From the NCBI RefSeq assembly GCF_004337985.1, contig NW_021940936.1, forward strand, positions 1-60,719: a stretch of DNA of 60,719 nt. The letters run 5' to 3'. Both the position numbers and the translations under genes were made by a program. This stretch comes from Pyricularia pennisetigena. Lineage: Eukaryota > Ascomycota > Sordariomycetes > Magnaporthales > Pyriculariaceae. Positions 41,207 through 53,898 of the stretch are shown one piece after another. Position 1 is the stretch's first letter. Each line of letters starts with the position of its first letter. The notes beneath the pieces are model-generated. The model saw nothing but the letters and a program-made list of their open reading frames with translations. It searched no databases and was not told the DNA's origin.

Positions 41207-42122
41207 TTAGCACCCATAGTTTGGTTCAGCCTGCTTCCCACAACCTGTCTCAATATCTGGTTCCTGTTTATGCCTCGCAATTGCTGCACCCGTCGAACTT
41301 AACCACTTCCAAGCTCCGCCGTCCTCGGTCATGATTTTTAAAATGTGTAGAGATCTGGGCAGAGCTTGGCTCATTTTTTGGAAATTCTCATCCGCCACAC
41401 TGATTTGGTGTGCCAGTCGGGAGTAAATCGCAATGTCCTCCTTCCTTGCGCCTAGAAAATACCAAGCCAGCATGGCAGGGAGGCATATCGATGATTTCCA
41501 AATTGTCCGCAAGAACTCGCGCCTTTGTAGGTATGCCGTGTAAAGTCGGCTCTGCTTCTCGGCTTTAAGGCGCTCACTGTATATGGCTTAGCTCAAGCTA
41601 ATACTTGGAACATGACAACACATACGAGCATTCATCTCTCAACTTTTTGAGTTCTTGGACCTTTTTCGCGATCGGACTAAAAAGGTAGGACGTGGCCAAC
41701 CCCTGGACGCTTAATAAAACGAGAGCCGAAACCAGGGCTAGGGGCGGTGAAAACCCGGTTTGAATGAGGACTTTCACAAATGTAACGAAAGTCGATTCCA
41801 CTTTGAGGAAGATCTTGACGGTCGTAGCGAGTGAATCGGATTTTCGCATCAGCCATTTTTTGTCAGAGGTGTTCGAGTTATTTAGGGCGTCAGCCGCGGC
41901 GGCATCCAGCAAAGGTTCGATGGGTCCCCAAAGGCGATCCTGGAGAAAGTCCGCAACAAGCGAGATTAAGGCAAGTAGATCATTGTCTACGTGTAGTACA
42001 AGTAAGATGTGATTGCAACCAACGCACAATAGCAGTAGCACCAAGTAAGGAACGCAGTAGAACCCGGACCAGGGTTCCTTGGGTCGGTGACCCAACAAAT
42101 ATGTTTTAGTTGTCGCGGGCAT
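41207..42122 (-). CDS. Integral membrane protein of unknown function (two exons, 288 aa)
   Basis: Exon 1 42122-41626, intron 41577-41625 (GTATGT to ATACAG, 49 nt), exon 2 41576-41207; 867 bases in frame. Two or three membrane segments are evident: YLVLLLLCVGCNHILLVLHV near the N terminus and LALVSALVLLSVQGLATSYLF in the middle. A charged helical tail follows (ERLKAEKQSRLYTAYLQRREF). No signal peptide with a cleavage site and no catalytic motif. The C-terminal domain contains a predicted helical bundle with no known family. Probably a fungal orphan membrane protein. Confidence 0.62.
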
Positions 42123-42335
42123 TTTGCACTAAGTAAATGCTCTAGATGGAGGGCAAAAGACGTTCCTAGCTTCTTTATTATACAAAAAGGTATACACATG
42201 TCCACGATTGCTTCCATGTTTCGATGATGCGCCAATGTGATACTGCAGCTGCATGGTGAATGTGCGTGTCACAGCTGCCGACCACAATGGCAACAGTGGA
42301 GACGATGCGGCACGGCTGAAGCCAGCAAATAGGCT

Positions 42336-45300
42336 TCATCGGGAACTTGGCCAATTGTGTTGCATTGGACTGGGCCCGGTCTGGTAGGCGTTACCTGTAC
42401 TGCTGGTGTATACCGGACTGATTGGCATGGTCTGGAACGCGGCTTGAGTGATCGCCGAGGTGTGATGGCTTGGTGGGTTGGCCGCGCTTGCGCTGATGCT
42501 TGAGTACGGCTCGGGTCGGGTGAGGTCGGGGGAAAACAGAGAGTGCCTCAGGCCCACGAGGATTTTTCTGTCGACCTCGAGGGCGCTCGATCGATGCCCA
42601 ATGACCTTCAAGAACTGTATCGTTTTGTCGAAAAGATTCTCGAGCTGTGAACGGTTGACAAAACGCGAAAGGTGCTGATTCCTGTAAACCGCGGCAAGGG
42701 TAATCAGGTTTCCCCATTGGCTAAAGTGCGAAATGAATGTCAGTTGTGTTGGAAGAGAAGAGAGAAAAACGAAAAGAAGACGTACGCTTGAGCAGTCCCA
42801 AAAATGTTGGTGACAATATACCGTCGTTCAGGGAGATTGTGGAAGGCTTTAGTGCTATGGATAAGCGCATTGATGCCCCTTTCTGCTATCTCCAAAACAC
42901 TTTCGTCGTAAGGATCCACGAACTCGTTCAGAGGGTCGGTCAGATCGATCCCTTCTTGCTTGCCCATATAATACCTCCCCAAGATAGACTTGATAACGGG
43001 TCGGCATATAATGTTCATAGCGCCCCAATACTTGGCTCGCAGCCTGGCGTCGAGGATGTTGTTGGCTGGAACGGTGGGCTCGTGGGGGTGGTATTTTGGC
43101 CACCAAAGGGTTTCCTGATTTGTCAGATTCTGACGCAGAATCTCTACCAAACTTATCAGGGAAAAGTTCTCTCTTTCCGACTTGGGCCCGTAAAGCAGGG
43201 TGTGTGCTTTGTTTAGCATTTTGCGTAGCCACAGTTGCCCGTAGTAACTATAGGCAACACGCTCGTCGATTCCACACTCGATCATGTGCTTCAAACTAGG
43301 GTGCGGCATGCTCTGCTCGTAATTACTGATGCCCGACTGCTGCAGATTCAACTCGGCGATGATGTCACTGTGAATGAGTTAGTATCAATAAACGTTAGAA
43401 GAGAGAAAAAAAAATGAATGAGGGAAATATGAGCAGGAATCACTGGAAAAACCACGTACCTTTCCAATTGCATACAGGTCCAATAGATGAGGTAGTATCG
43501 GAGGTCTTTGATGTCCTGTTCCTGTTCTTTACCGTTGGCAGCGGTGAGGCGAGAGAAGTGGCTTAACAGAAGCGTTAGCAACCAAGATACGATGACTTTT
43601 CTACCAAAGAATGGCGACTCACTTTCTGAGAAGGTGTTGAGCTTTGACGCAGGCATGATGAATATGCCAATAGCTTTCCATGACCCTTCCTAGCTGGCCG
43701 TAATAAAGACCAGTTAGGATGTTTGCGTATACGTGCCATATGGAAACGCCTCCCATTTGATTACCCAGAATGTCGGTGGCGTTCGCCAGGTAGTTATTGC
43801 AAACCTGGTATCACATCTATGTTTTTTCTCAGCGGCCCCGGTGTGGAGCCAGCAGACCCCTGGAAGGAGGCTCGCCTACTACCCGACGGGTGGGACGTTA
43901 TCGACGGCGGTGTGCCTTGGACGGGAGATGGCGGCACGCCGTTTCGAGAGGCCGGAGAGCCTTGAGAGCCGTAAGGCTGAGAGCTAAAGGAACCTGAGCC
44001 TTGCATTTCGCCAGACGTGAGAAAAATATCGGGGATACGTTCCTTGTGAAGACATATCTCGCCTAGTGCAAGAATGCAAAGGATCACAGCAGTGCTGATA
44101 TGACGAGAAGGTGCATGGCGCTTTTGATGCGTGGCCTTCAAAGGGTCCGAGCTGTCGTCCGTGTCTTCTCGCTTGCGCTTTTCACCCACAATTTCGTGCT
44201 TTGCGGCGAACCCTGCGATCGGTGGCGGCCTCGCCGTCTTGGTCACGTAAACCGTCGGAAGACTCTCGAGAAAATTTTTGATCAAAGCGTCCAGGTCGTT
44301 GGGCAGAATAATGGGGTGCATGATTTGCATGTTATCCTTGTAACTTTGCACAAGCTTCCACACATGATCATGGTCGAACCTGAGCCCCCCGATCGCTTTC
44401 CGGGTAGGGGTTTTCGCATCGGGCGTTGGAGGGGTATTCTGTGGGCTGTAAGGCGCGGGATCCATGGCGTCCATATGCCCCCATTCGTTATTCGACGATG
44501 GCGATGGGGCTACGTCTTCAGAATGAATAGACGTCAAAAGTCCAAAATCGTTTGGAACCTCCTTACCACCGGACTTCTTCTTGCTCCCTTCTCCGCGGCC
44601 ATATAAATGGAGTAGACCCCTGTTTTCCTCGATGCCAAGTGGGTACGTTTTTGGATATTTGATGTCATTCTCAATCAAAAGGTGGCTCACAAGTTCGTGA
44701 ATAGCCGGCCACATGAGTAAATTGCCGGTACCTGTAGTATGGTTTTCGGGGATGGCGGGTTTTCCGGCAGGTACCGGAGAGCCAGGCGGATCATCTGCTC
44801 GATCATCATCCAGAAGGACAGACGCGATTGGTTGCTCGGCCTCTTTGGAGAAAATCAACTCTTCAACACTTGCTGTTTGTGCTGTCTCGGCTGCTTGCGG
44901 CCTGTCGGTAGGTGCCAATGTAGGTGCTTGCGGACTTCCAATGGGCTCGCCGCGGCCAGAGTTTGGAGATTCTTGTTGTCCGTTTGATGACGTCTCATCG
45001 CTTCCAGTCAACTCCCGTTTAACCGCCATAGCGAAAGTGTGCGAAGCGCCAGGCCTCCCCGCAGCGACAACGCCCGCCAGCACGTCCTCAAATTTCGTCA
45101 TGCGCGAGTCGGTCCTTGCCATGTACGCGTCCATCTTGGCCATCATGTTGCCAATTGCCTCGAGGATCTCCGTTTGGAACTTGTCTTGCCTTTTGAGGCG
45201 GCGGATGCTATTAGCCTCGTGCTTGGGTAATTCGAAACGGGAAAGGTCAGGTTTGGCACTTACTGCTTAACAATGGGTTCCTTGTAATTGCAGAGTTCGT

Positions 45301-45739
45301 TTTTCTCTTTGCAGTTCTTGCATGGTTTCTGCTCATCACACTTCGCTTTGAAATGTCGGCACCGATCGCATGCCTAAACCGTTCTAATTAGCTGGCTATC
45401 AGGGGGTAGACACGGCAGACAAGGATTTGCATTGGATGAACATACCTGGGCGGCGCGTTGGCGCCTGGGCTGTTGTTTGCTAGCCGGCACTGAAGATGCA
45501 CTCGGCGACTGAATGTAGAAGCTAGGGGACCTCTTCAATGGGGGCGATTGCGGAGGTTGGAACTGAACTTGACTATGTCTTAGATTCGAATCGACCGGCG
45601 CACCGTACGCCAGGAAACCTTCTTTTGTGGCATAGCAAAGTGCATCCCCGGGCAAAGTCGTGTGCTGCAGCAAACTTCTGTCTCCATCCGTGGGAGGAGA
45701 TGGGCATTGCTGAGATGACATGCCACCCGGGAGGGCCAT
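42336..45739 (-). CDS. Zn(II)2Cys6 regulator with Fungal_trans domain (six exons, about 1,010 aa), one frameshift
   Basis: Exons 45446-45739, 45264-45373, 43623-45189, 43460-43561, 42786-43367 and 42336-42720 join with consistent phases. The zinc cluster in exon 2 is ACDRCRHFKAKCDEQKPC and on: C-x2-C-x6-C-x5-C-x2-C-x6-C. The linker KQQDKFQTEILEAIG is typical. The Fungal_trans region holds NIDVIPGL, GQLGRVMESY, RYYLIYWTCMQLESDI and a later QWGNLITLAAVYRN. In exon 3 one surplus base near 43806 (a GGTTTGC run) breaks the frame right after VIPGL, then NNYLANATDILGNQMGG resumes in the next frame. Total exon length is 3n+1, so a single indel explains it. Nuclear regulator, target unknown. Confidence 0.8.
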
Positions 45740-47745
45740 CTCGAAAACGTATGCTGATGTAGCAGCGGATGTTTCATTCGCAGTCAAGTTGAAGAAGATG
45801 CGGATTTCGCTCTAAGCATTTCTGGACGTCACCTCAAGCGTGGGGCCGCTTTTGGTTGTACTAGACAATCACAACTCCAAAGAATGGTAAAGCATAGATG
45901 ATCGGAACCATTGTAGCAACAAATATATTGCATCGCAGCACAGGCGTGTGCAAGGGCAATTGATCAATTGCCTAATGACGGGTCAAGGTAGAGCAGCATT
46001 GTGGTGGACCCCGGTGGCTAGCTGAGAAGATCTGACATTTCTTCTGCTCAACCAGGCGGGATGTATTTTTACAGTGGATTGGTCAACCAGAGAAGCAATT
46101 GCTAATGCAGATTTATGGCGGCCAAGATGAGCCAGGAACCAGGGTAGGGAGTGGGGTGTGGAGTTGCATCTCTCATCTGCCCCGTAATGCAGCGATATAT
46201 CCGGAGTTAGCTCGCAGAGTACCCCAGAGGCCATGTGCGACCAGTTGGATTGAAAATGAATAAGAACAAAAATGTTCAGGAAAAGCCACAAGAACCAAGG
46301 CTCCCCGATTTGTGCACCACCGTGAACCTCGCGTAGTCCTACAGTACAAAAGAGAAGGAAGAAATCGATCAGTCTTGACGCAATCGTATTTTCCAGCCCG
46401 GGCCGGGGCTACTGTTGTGTTTCCAGCTCAGTTGGCCATCAAAAAACACATAAACTTCCCCTACCACATGTTGGTGTCTCTCGCCTCGCGCGAGGGCATC
46501 CATGGGACAGTCCTCGGGTTTAGTTTCTCATGGCAATGAGCTGTATGGTCCCGTGTTAGCTCAAATGGTCACAGGTACGGATTACACTAAAAGGGTCTGC
46601 TACTTACAGCAGATCTGATCGTTCCTGGTGTAGTAGGGTATTTCTGGCCGACATCTGATGTGCGATTGGAGGGTGTTTCTATACCGGCCACACCACTCTG
46701 CTACAATAGTTCTCCAGTGACTGCAGCTGTATTCCATCTGCAAGGGGTATTAGTTGTTTCCGCAGTGAAAGGAATAAACACAAGTACAGCGTACATTTTG
46801 ATAGGTGCACATGGGCAAGGTGGGTATGGGTTTTCGTCGTAGATGCACCGACCAAAAGCCGTGTACTTCACTCGCTAAGATAAGGCTGCCTTTAAAATAG
46901 CTGCGGCCAGACGGAAAGAGTGGTGTAGACAGACGTTCCAATATCGAAAGGTTTCCGATGGCAAGTGACGATTTGCGGGTCAGCTGCTTTTTGTGCAGCA
47001 GCGCTTCGTTGATTCTGAGGTCAGGAAGTATCCGTACCTCCGGCCATTATATACACCATACTACTTGCATCCCAGCTGTGCGTGCTTTACCTGCATCTCC
47101 GCTCGACGTGGTAGGTCAACGAAGCTGCAAGTTGCATGTGATGTTCCGGCAGCTTGCCCATCGGCACCATGACGCGCTTGAAGTTCTAGATTCCGAACAC
47201 CAAAAAGTCCACGGATACCCAAATCCATTACGACGGCAGCCAAGGTTTGATCTCACCAACTACTTCGGTTAATGCGGCCAGGGTGGCGACGAGCATTCAG
47301 GGATATCGAGCGAAGCATTGTGGGAGAGATACCGGGTTGCCAGGCATACCACATCCGAGCTCCTCGGAAACTGCAGCTCAATTTGTCAAACCCGAGGTGG
47401 TCACATCGTTTTGTTGCGTTCGGCAGGATCACCAACCGGGGCAGCGCACCCCTATTGCCTTGATAAGAAACCGCTGTGCTTTCGTGGGGTGGGGCTCTTG
47501 CAAGGTGCGTTGTATCGTCCGACAGCAATTACTGCCCCACCCCCACTCGATCATTTGCAAGGGCAGGCCTAGCAACGGTGTGACGGGGTGTTGGGCCCAC
47601 TTCGCAGCCTCGCAGGTTCCCAATGTACCCTCCTACAGCATGACGGACATTTACTGCCCAGACGGCAGTCACATTTACTGCACAATTAAGGTGCACATTT
47701 GCAAAGTCTCCGTTGATTTATGATTTTAATTATATAACCCTTGCG
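45740..47745. other. Intergenic between minus-strand regulator and membrane protein gene
   Basis: Frames at 46312-46539, 46660-46842, 46958-47272 and 47247-47723 (and antisense partners) show no domain. The region upstream of 45739 should hold the promoter of the regulator; no element could be named. Confidence 0.4.
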
Positions 47746-48809
47746 CTACACGCTATCCGTATCCCTTGATCCAGGTTTAAGATGGCACGTGCTGTCGTTA
47801 TGTGGCACTTTGCTGTCTTGATGCTTCTTCATAGCCTTGACTCTTGACAATCGTAATCTCAGGCAGGGACCAACTACAACCGGGAGGCAGATCGAAATGA
47901 GGCATATGGTGCCTGATACTTGGTCGAGAAGCATGCCAAAGTAGTCTGACGTGTGCGTCAACAAAAGACTACCCACCGTGATGAAGGTGCAACTACTTTC
48001 ATTAGTATCAACCAAATACTGGCTCAAGATGCTTTGCTTACAAAAGCTTCATGGCCCACATTGGCCGTAAACCTCTTGGGTCCTTCTTCCCCATTTCTGG
48101 AGGGTCCTGCTTCCGTAGCCAAAGCCACACGCCAACACCAACAAGCGTGCCCGAATCTATGCAAATGCTTATGCTTACGCATATGATGTGCAAAATTCTC
48201 TGGCTATGGCCTATGAAGACTGTCGAAGGTGGACCTATACAAGTCCAAGCGATGGTCGATCCGGCCATGTCGAAAATGATCACGACGAGCAAAGCAATCC
48301 ACCATCTATGAAGTTGAGGGTAGATAGAAGAAAATCTTGGGCTCAGAATAGAAAGAATCTTAGGGCCACTAGACCTCACCCCGTTGTTGAAGTGGGCGAG
48401 CTGTGCAAAGAACAGGCAGATCGAAGCATTTCCGAAGGCCGTCGCAAGTACCGCAAGTAGAGACCCCCAGAACCAGTACTAGAAGGCCTCAGTATAAATT
48501 CCATGTGAGTGTGGACAGCTTACTTACCTCCACAGCAAGTTGAGGGTTTGATCCTGTAGTTTGGAGGGGCCATTGCAGCCAGGCTAGGATCGTCTGCGCG
48601 AACATCAAGAGTGCTCCAACACAAGCAAGGTAGTCAGGAAGGAGGGCGACTGGAGCCAGCGTTTGAGACCTCCAGAAACGTACAGACCGAGTGGCAACAG
48701 ACAGAACCATAAGAAAAGTAAAAAAGATTGTCAGGAAAAAGAAAGCCTCTTGCGGCACTATTGATCTCTTGGATGCCATGTTGACATGATAGTGAGCAGC
48801 AAACCGCAT
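47746..48809 (-). CDS. Rhodopsin-fold fungal integral membrane protein (four exons, 298 aa)
   Basis: Exons 48528-48809, 48375-48478, 48042-48305 and 47746-47992 give 897 bases in frame. Intron 3 has a TACTAAT branch site. Seven hydrophobic helices can be traced, for example FFFLTIFFTFLMVLSVATR, DYLACVGALLMFAQTILAWL, WWIALLVVIIFDM and TICLISICLPVVVGP. The pattern of helix breaks, the LLPDYLA segment and the SDYFGMLLDQV segment fit the fungal PF20684-type rhodopsin/PTH11-related family. The donor of exon 2 (GTCTAG) is weak; an alternative GTGAGG five bases upstream would shift phase. ATG could also be 48779. Probably a plasma-membrane receptor-like protein. Confidence 0.68.
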
Positions 48810-49737
48810 CTAGAAACTGGAAGGCGTATGTTAAGTTTATAAAGGAACAATTTCCAGTAGCAATATCCTGACCCTGGCTGACACCCAAGCCGTTGTAAAT
48901 GGCATGGGTACGAAATGAGGGACCCATAGGCCATCATGCCTTGGAAGCACCAGTTTCCAGAATCCCATTTCCATTAGCTAGGTAGCTGTTCCGAAGGAGA
49001 GGTGGATGATAGCAGCATACGAGGGCAAGACTATCAGAAATGGCCCTTATGCACCCATTTGCTTCCAGGAAGGTCAAGAAGTTGCCGCTCTTTGCTACGT
49101 TGTAATTTTCTACGTTAGGAAAGGATACGCAGCCGGAGAGATTGATCTCCTACCTCATTTGGCGTTGTCAAAGCCCATTAACATTCCACCCTGACTCTCG
49201 AATTGAGTCTGGGGCGGGTGTGCGCGGAGGAGGCCGAGGCGGAGGTGGTGGTGGTGGTGGAGGAGGAGGAGGAGGAGGAGGAGGAGGTTTGAGAGCTTCC
49301 ATTCCGGCCCGGCTCACGTTTCAAGGCCAACTGTTAAGCTTGATAGACTTCAAATGATAATGATGTTCATAGGATACGGATTGCCAGACTGAAGAGAATA
49401 ACCTCTACTAAGTTAAAGCAAGAATCCTCATCCATCTTTATACTTACTCTACCGCTCTTTGTAACAACCAAGATGGCTCTCTTCCATTGCTTTGACGTGG
49501 TGGACATCGGTCGTGAGGAGGTCGAAATAGAGGCCAGCAGATGTTGGCCGGGCCGCCTTTTCGGTCTCCGGAGAACAATGCGTACAGTCGGGCAAATGAT
49601 TGGTAGCCAAATCCAACCCTGGTTTTTTGCCTTTTTAATAACACTGTAAGAAACAAAGTTTTGGTCGCTTTTTGCAGGCGAGGTCAGGCCAGGGTCACTT
49701 TAGGTAAAGACTAAAATCGTGCAGGGCCCCCTGCGAA
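48810..49737. other. Intergenic with G-rich microsatellite
   Basis: Contains the GGT/GGA microsatellite 49241-49288 and an unassigned 58-codon plus frame at 49471-49647. No promoter identified. Confidence 0.4.
49241..49288 (+). repeat. GGT/GGA trinucleotide microsatellite
   Basis: About 16 triplets, first GGT then GGA. It would encode polyglycine in the open frame around it, but that frame has no other support. Confidence 0.85.
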
Positions 49738-50755
49738 ATGCAGACGCGCTGCATTCCGGACAAGGGTGACGAGGTGACGACCCACAAAGAGGCTGCGGAA
49801 GTCCGCAGAAGTCCGCAGAAGTCTGCAGATGTCTGCAGATTTCCACACATGTCCACACATGTCTACAGATGTCCGCAGAAATTCGCTAACTGCGCTTGCT
49901 ATTCTGGCGACCTAGTAAACTTTCCCGACATCGAATCAACCATGGTGAAAGCAGTAGATGAAGTCTTGCACCAACTCGAGACCAAATCTCGTTTGATAGT
50001 GGAGGCAGGGAGATTTGATACACAGCAGAACGATCGCATTATCGAAGCTCTTCAACTCTTGGCACATGACGGGCCCAATGTGGGATCCCCGGCCTACAGG
50101 AAGAAAACGGTCTACACACAATTTCTGAAGCTGGTCCATGAGGCTGTTGGAACAAATGGCGTGATACTTTGTGCGGCTGGGCTAGGGGCCACCTACATCG
50201 AGGCGATGGGGAAACAGGCTCGTAGCGCCGTTCCGGGTAGACTGCAAGTCAAGCTGTCCCAAGAGTTCATTCAAGTCGCGTCGAAACATCAAGGTAAGCT
50301 GTTCACGCCATCCGTTACTTTGTTTCTCGTGCTAAGTTTACCAGCCTTGAAAGACAGCCCGATAGTCACATTGGACCAGCAGACTGTCTCTGTGGACGGA
50401 AGACAGCCGCCCCCGACGCTGTACCTTGACCCATTGGACAGTTTGAGGTCCTACCAGGAATATCGGCCGCTCTTTTGGGATGACGTGCAGATGTGTTTGG
50501 AAAATCGCGCAGAGGGAATGCCAATGTTGTTCTCTAATTATTCGGGTATCCCGGCATATGTGGCATTTCCTATCAGCTGGAAGGCTGAGATGCACCTTCT
50601 CGCAAGAAATCATTGACAGTATATGTCTTGACCAGCTCGATTGGCCGCAGCAGTCCAAAATAGACCTGTTAAGGCTCGATTGTATTCATCCTGAACTGCT
50701 TTTCTCCCCGCTCTGGAGAGAGATCCAAGCAACACGAACCTCACCCCTCGAATAG
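49738..50755 (+). CDS. Unknown fungal protein with likely frameshift (start 49738 or 49941)
   Basis: An open frame from ATG 49738 passes through the 10-bp array, whose codons are low complexity, so ATG 49941 (MVKAVDEVLHQLETK) is the better start. A 51-nt intron 50294-50344 (GTAAGC to ACCAG) is likely; it contains no stop, so retention is possible. The frame ends at TGA 50615. A shifted frame then continues with FSQEIIDSICLDQLDWPQQS to TAG 50755, suggesting one indel near 50600. Segments GVILCAAGLGATYIEAMGKQ and PPTLYLDPLDSLRSYQEY are well formed. No family recognised. Confidence 0.48.
49801..49880 (+). repeat. Eight exact-length 10-bp tandem units
   Basis: Units begin GTCCGCAGAA (twice), then GTCTGCAGAT (twice), TTCCACACAT, GTCCACACAT, GTCTACAGAT and GTCCGCAGAA. 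Length is constant at ten while bases drift, so the array is not a recent slippage product. The first and last units are identical. Confidence 0.85.
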
Positions 50756-53097
50756 TACTTCCATGTTGTGTTCCAGTCGAGGACTACCATCTTACCCTTA
50801 TAATTCGTACCCAATGTGTGGAGAACACTGAGGGACTTTATGTCTTCACGATCGCCAGAATAAACATCGACCCTCCCTTCACCCTGATAGTCGACGACGA
50901 TAGCAGTGATATCTTTGGAAGGTACGACCTCCTCGTTTTTTTCTGTGTGCCAACTCAACGAACCATACTACACGAAATTGTTAGCGGGGTGCGTGCTCAC
51001 AAGACGAGGCCTGTTCATACTTGACTTGAAATATCCAAAATTTCGTTGTCGGACAGTTTTTTTGCGAAGATGGTCGGTGGTTTCGAAGCCATGCTTTGAT
51101 GAGTATCTTGTCGGAAGCCCCGTTGTCGTCGAGCTTGGCACGCAATTCCAGAGTTTAAGTTATTGGAAATGCAGAACTGTCACGCGGCGCCTTTAACATC
51201 CATCTTTCTGCGGGTCTCAGCGATGATTACTCTTGGGCTTGTCGCAACGTCGTCGTCGTTCTGATGGGCAAAAATGCGTGAGCAGGGCTATCATTCGACT
51301 TGGTTGCTAACAACCACGGCGGGGGACATTTTGGGACTGTAGAGGACGATATTATGGAGGATGCGCTGGAAGTTTCTTACCTGCGTGATAATATGGTTTT
51401 GTCGGGCTTTGGTAATTCAGAACGAGAAGACGACGGGCTCGAAATTATTGTTGTGGGATCTTTGGCTCGGAGATTTGGAGGGGTTGTTGCGGGGTTGTAG
51501 CTCAGGGAGGGAGGCGTCAGCTACTAAACATTGGGCAGCAATAGTTTAAATTGTTTGCATGATTACGAACTCTGTTTGATGGTAACTTAATAGTCAGTAG
51601 CTACAACTTATCTGCATCTGCGTGTCATGTCAAGAATTAGGGTCCTTGACTTTCGACAATGATCGCATTGTTGTTGCACCTGGAGGACCATGCAAAATCA
51701 ATACGACCACAAAAACACATGGAACCTTTTTCTGAGCGTTATGTGGCTAAAAAACGCCTAGGCGGTGCGAGCTGACACGAAGCTATGGCGTACATTCCTT
51801 ATCGCTTATGCTCTTATCAATAGGAACTCAATCACCGGGCGCCCTTATGATTCGTCGCACATTTTGTTCTACTACAGCCATCACCTTGAGTGTTCAGTCT
51901 ACGTAACGAAGGTTATTTCTAAGCTGCCTTCCTCTTGTCGCGCTTTGCCTTGTAAACAATTCGGGGTCATCCCTTACCACCCAGCATGGCTAGACTGTGC
52001 ATTCTGAAGTAGAAGCGTTCACGCATCTTCGTAGGTTGTCTTTTTTCCCCTCGCGACTTCTTTTCGCTCGGTGTTGTGGAAGTGGCATGATTAGAACGCC
52101 GCAGCACCCTGAATAACATCTTCTCCCGCTGGATTATGTTGGAGCCATCACCGATAGGTTAGGCCAATGCCCTTGCTTCACCCGTGTGGAGCGTAATGCT
52201 TAATCTCAAGCCAATCGAAAGGAGTATTCTTGGGAGTGTCGTGCGCGTTTTGGAGGAGGGTTGGCCGGGTGCTCGTATTGGATCGGTGGGAAGACCTGGC
52301 TTGTTGTCTGTTGCTGGTTTGACCCCTTTGTGCGGCAACCAAATGCGGTTTGACTAGAAGAACGGCAATATGTCCGTGTAGGGTTTAGCAGGCGGGGTGC
52401 GCGATGCCCGTCGACGCTTCCGGTTTGGTTTCGGACTATACTCGATCGTTTCATCGGCCGTTGCTTGCGTTTGCGACTCTAGGCGGGCTCACGGGCCAAA
52501 ATGGGACAACAGATAGCCTTCTCCTCTGCGAAGATGGTAAGCTTTGAAGCGAAGCGACAGTGCCTTACGGTTGGGCTCCGACTTGGCCGGAGGCCCAGAG
52601 GCTGCTTTCCTGCCAGGTGTCAAGGGAGTTCATACGTTGTCGGGGGGACTCCTGTTGATTCGGCGCAGCCGTAAATCACTTGTGGGCCACTGCCTAGGTC
52701 CGAGGGCCGTGGTGATGGGGACGGATGAGAGCGCGTTCAAGGTGCAATGGCTGATGGCGATGTATGTATCCGCCCACCGCGCTCACGGTTTCTCGTGGAT
52801 CTGAGCAGGCTCTCATCCAATGATCAGACGCAGCGCCAATCTATTGTGGGGAACATGATTAGGACCCTGCGAGAGGGCCTGTGCGTCAGATGGCCTGGTC
52901 CACTCTACAGTCCCGCATTTCCTCGGCTTTCGAACTGATAAAGTGAGTTCGTACCGCTTATCCGCTTATCGATACAATGAATTCTCGTAAAACCCCCGCG
53001 ATTTTCTAACTCACCTAGCTTCTGCAATATCGTTGCACGATGACCCAGCTAGCGTAAATGGCGCGTGAACGCAGAGACTTGCCGGTTGTTTGCCACG
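50756..53097. other. Intergenic, several unassigned frames
   Basis: A minus frame 50686-50958 (TAIVVDYQGEGRVDVYSGDR) looks protein-like but stands alone. A minus frame ending near 52370 reads NRKRRRASRTPPAKPYTD and is an Arg-rich scrap. Frames at 51300-51500, 51765-52007 and 52544-52804 have no domain. No mobile element ends found. Confidence 0.35.
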
Positions 53098-53898
53098 ATG
53101 GAAGGCTATTACTGTATCACAAACTACGAGGGTCTTAAATCCACGGCAGAAAAGGTCCTCATATCCACTCGAATGATGTGCCCAATCCCAGGTTATCCAG
53201 GCACCTGGCGTGTACACAGTTCGACTCCGCGAACAGAGCTTCCGGAAGAAGCGAAAACTGTTGTTCATGCGTATCGTGAAATGCATGTATGTATACCGTC
53301 GAACACATTCTAGTCACCACTAACAAATATTGAAGTCCCCTTCAATTCATAGCTACGCGAGATCCCTAGGGAGAAAATTGACCTATGACAACTCCCTCGA
53401 TATCATATGGATCGGAAAGTCTTTTCAGTCAGACGGTCATACAACGGTAGTACTTATCGTGCTTCCCAAGCCAATCGGCGAAGAGACAATCCAAGAAGGC
53501 ACAACCGCCTCGAGGGGAGAACCACCATCCAGAACCGCCAATGTTCTCAAAATAGCCTTCCTACTGGAGACGAAGGTATGTAAGGAACCTCAAGCGATAA
53601 TCTGCCCTAGGGGAGGGTTCATCGTCAGGCAAACCAGAGGTCGTGTATTATAGCTAACATCAGCGCTCTCCCATAGTTTTCTGCCGAGACCTCAACAAAA
53701 GAACCCACTGCTTGTTTTTACAAGTCAGACACAGACCCTTTACCCGAAACCAAGATTTTACAAACTGGTGATGTAATCGAGCTCCATAGGGGCGCCAAGA
53801 TGCGCATAAAAGAGGGAGGTGTTTTGGTACTTGCGATCCGTTACAGAGCAGAAAAGTCAGAATGTGTACAAGATTACAGATTGTCGAACTCAAAATAA
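53098..53898 (+). CDS. Unknown fungal protein (three exons, 216 aa)
   Basis: Exons 53098-53286, 53336-53575 and 53677-53898 give 651 bases in frame. All junctions are phase 0. Intron 1 (GTATGT, ACTAAC branch, GAAG) and intron 2 (GTATGT, GCTAAC, CATAG) have good signals. Translated segments include MEGYYCITNYEGLKSTAEKV, LTYDNSLDIIWIGKS and GDVIELHRGAKMRIKEGGVL. The pattern of alternating strands suggests a small beta-rich domain. I do not recognise it. The last 25 bases of coding sequence overlap, on the opposite strand, the end of the next gene. Confidence 0.6.

Noticed and set aside
47247..47723. 158-codon plus-strand frame
   Set aside because: Balanced by equally long antisense frames, no recognisable motif, no splice context.
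49142..49357. Glycine-rich protein
   Set aside because: The polyglycine comes entirely from the GGT/GGA microsatellite; flanking codons give no support.
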